NCBI GenBank assembly: GCA_029934775.1
Contig: JAOZLO010000021.1
Coordinates: 1 to 15,461, forward strand
Reading direction: 5' to 3'
Length of the DNA stretch: 15,461 nucleotides
From: Desulfocapsaceae bacterium
GTDB lineage: Bacteria > Desulfobacterota > Desulfobulbia > Desulfobulbales > Desulfocapsaceae
Both the position numbers and the translations under genes were made by a program. This document shows positions 14,257-15,461 of the stretch, piece by piece. Under the pieces are notes generated by a model. That model searched no databases, was not told the DNA's origin, and saw nothing but the letters and a program-made list of their open reading frames with translations. Each line of letters begins with the position of its first letter. Position 1 is the stretch's first letter.

Positions 14257-15461
14257 ATGGGAATATCCAGCGCACTGTACAGTGGTGTCAGCGGTTTGAA
14301 CACCAACGGTCAGGCTATGAGTGTTATCGGCAATAACCTGGCTAATACAAACACCGTCGGGTATAAAGGTGCTCGTACCGTTTTTGCTGATCTTTTATCA
14401 AGTAACATTAATGGCTCTGGCGGGGTATCCCAGATAGGACGAGGGGTAGGCATGTCCACAGTCGACAACATGTTCAGCCAGGGCACTTTTGAATCAACAG
14501 AATCAAGTTTAGATGTAGCTATTGAGGGTGATGGTTTCTTCATCCTGAAAGAACCTGGGAACTTGACAGATTATTATTCCAGGGCAGGATCCTTCAGGTT
14601 TGATGAAGATGGTTATCTTACCAATCCTGAGGGGTTACGGGTGCAAGGCAAGGAATATGATGCAGATGGCAACCTGATTGCCGGAGATGCACGTGATATT
14701 CTGGTTTCAAGTGAAGGGCTGATTGCTGGAAATGCCACCACAGCTCTTTCACTGAACACAAACCTTGACTCCAGCGAAGCCATCTTAGCTGGCGGTCTAG
14801 GCGGTCTTGATATAGAGGACCCGGCTACATTCAACTATTCATCCTCCACACAGATTTTTGATTCCCTTGGCAATCCGCATCTTCTCACCACATATTTTAT
14901 CAAAACTGCTGAAAATATATGGAACTGGGCATGGAGCACTGAAGATAGCACTGAAACTGTTATTGAAGGTGACGGTGTCACCACACTCGAGTTTACAGAG
15001 GACGGTATACTTACAAATGCTGCCCTCGATCCACCTGCTGATACGACAGATGATATACCTGTTATAGCCTGGGCCAACGGCGCGGCAGATACGGCCATTG
15101 AAGTCACTTTTGAAACAACCCAATTCAACAGTGAATCCATTGTAATTTCCCGAGATCAAAACGGTTTTGCAGCAGGTGAAGTTACCGGAATAGACATAGA
15201 CCCTGAAGGTATCGTAATTGCGTCTTATTCGAATGGTGAGCAGGTCAAAATTTCGCAACTGGTTCTGGGTAAATTTATGAACCCCAATGGGCTGTCGCTT
15301 GAAGGCAATAACCTTTACACAGAAACCAGTACTTCAGGTCAGCCACGTACAGGATTCCCCGGTGCTGAACTAGGGAATGTTTTCACCAATTCACTGGAGC
15401 AGTCCAATGTGGATATGGGAGCTGAATTTGTTAAGATGATAACCGTTCAGCGTGGTTTTCA
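14257..15461 (+). CDS. flgE: Flagellar hook protein FlgE (partial, 3' end off the right edge)
   Basis: The frame opens at the ATG on 14257, after a strong GGGAGGGAGGA ribosome site, and runs to the window end (401 codons) without a stop. The N-terminus MGISSALYSGVSGLNTNGQAMSVIGNNLANTNTVGYKG is the hook signature. DVAIEGDGFFIL and the YYSRAGSFRFDEDGYL block are the FlgE/F/G core. The end (LEQSNVDMGAEFVKMITVQRGF) is close to the normal C-terminus, so perhaps 20-30 residues are missing. The middle domain (about residues 190-320) is the variable surface-exposed part. FlgE is exported and polymerises under the FlgD cap to a length set by FliK. It follows flgD by 65 bp. Confidence 0.96.
   Translation, partial: MGISSALYSGVSGLNTNGQAMSVIGNNLANTNTVGYKGARTVFADLLSSNINGSGGVSQIGRGVGMSTVDNMFSQGTFESTESSLDVAIEGDGFFILKEPGNLTDYYSRAGSFRFDEDGYLTNPEGLRVQGKEYDADGNLIAGDARDILVSSEGLIAGNATTALSLNTNLDSSEAILAGGLGGLDIEDPATFNYSSSTQIFDSLGNPHLLTTYFIKTAENIWNWAWSTEDSTETVIEGDGVTTLEFTEDGILTNAALDPPADTTDDIPVIAWANGAADTAIEVTFETTQFNSESIVISRDQNGFAAGEVTGIDIDPEGIVIASYSNGEQVKISQLVLGKFMNPNGLSLEGNNLYTETSTSGQPRTGFPGAELGNVFTNSLEQSNVDMGAEFVKMITVQRGF

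Overview
The window carries most of a flagellar rod/basal-body/hook operon on the + strand, with a small chemotaxis cluster on the - strand to its left. Gene order, protein character, moderate-to-low GC and the sigma54/sigma28 promoter types suggest a motile Gram-negative bacterium, most likely a Desulfobacterota ('deltaproteobacterial') sulfate-reducer-type lineage, possibly Desulfobulbales. The taxonomy is inference: there is no rRNA or other marker here.

Region 1 (1-1905, - strand). A partial CheX/CheC-like phosphatase gene runs off the left edge (start 433). It is preceded by a convincing sigma28 (FliA-type) promoter at 544-570. Upstream of that, at 611-768, lies a non-coding block with three copies of a terminal-inverted-repeat-like motif, two of which abut to form a near-perfect 30-bp palindrome. 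Next come cheX (790-1284) and a single-domain cheY (1379-1750), read as a cheY-cheX unit from a probable sigma70-type promoter near 1877-1905.

Region 2 (about 1906-2069) is the divergent control region. A sigma54 -24/-12 promoter with exact GG-N10-GC spacing sits at 2025-2041, with dyads and repeated TTTGT(C/A) hexamers upstream. It fixes the start of the first operon gene at 2070.

Region 3 (2070-15461, + strand) is one tightly packed operon. It begins with an 803-aa exported protein (beta-rich N-terminus plus a TPR-like solenoid), followed by flgB, flgC, fliE, fliF, fliG, fliH, fliI, fliJ, a MotE-like coiled-coil protein, fliK, flgD and flgE (3' end cut by the window). Most junctions are a few bases apart or overlap. 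Together these encode the proximal rod (FlgB, FlgC, FliE), MS ring (FliF), a C-ring/torque protein (FliG), export ATPase with regulator and stalk (FliI, FliH, FliJ), a MotE-type periplasmic factor, hook-length control (FliK), hook cap (FlgD) and hook (FlgE). CheY and the CheX-type phosphatases supply the switching signal and its termination.

The least explained items are the exported TPR protein heading the operon, which resembles Campylobacter PflA in architecture; the two CheX-type genes under apparently different sigma factors; the inverted-repeat block at 611-768; and a recent 102-bp in-frame duplication in fliK. I saw no rRNA, tRNA, CRISPR array or complete transposase gene.
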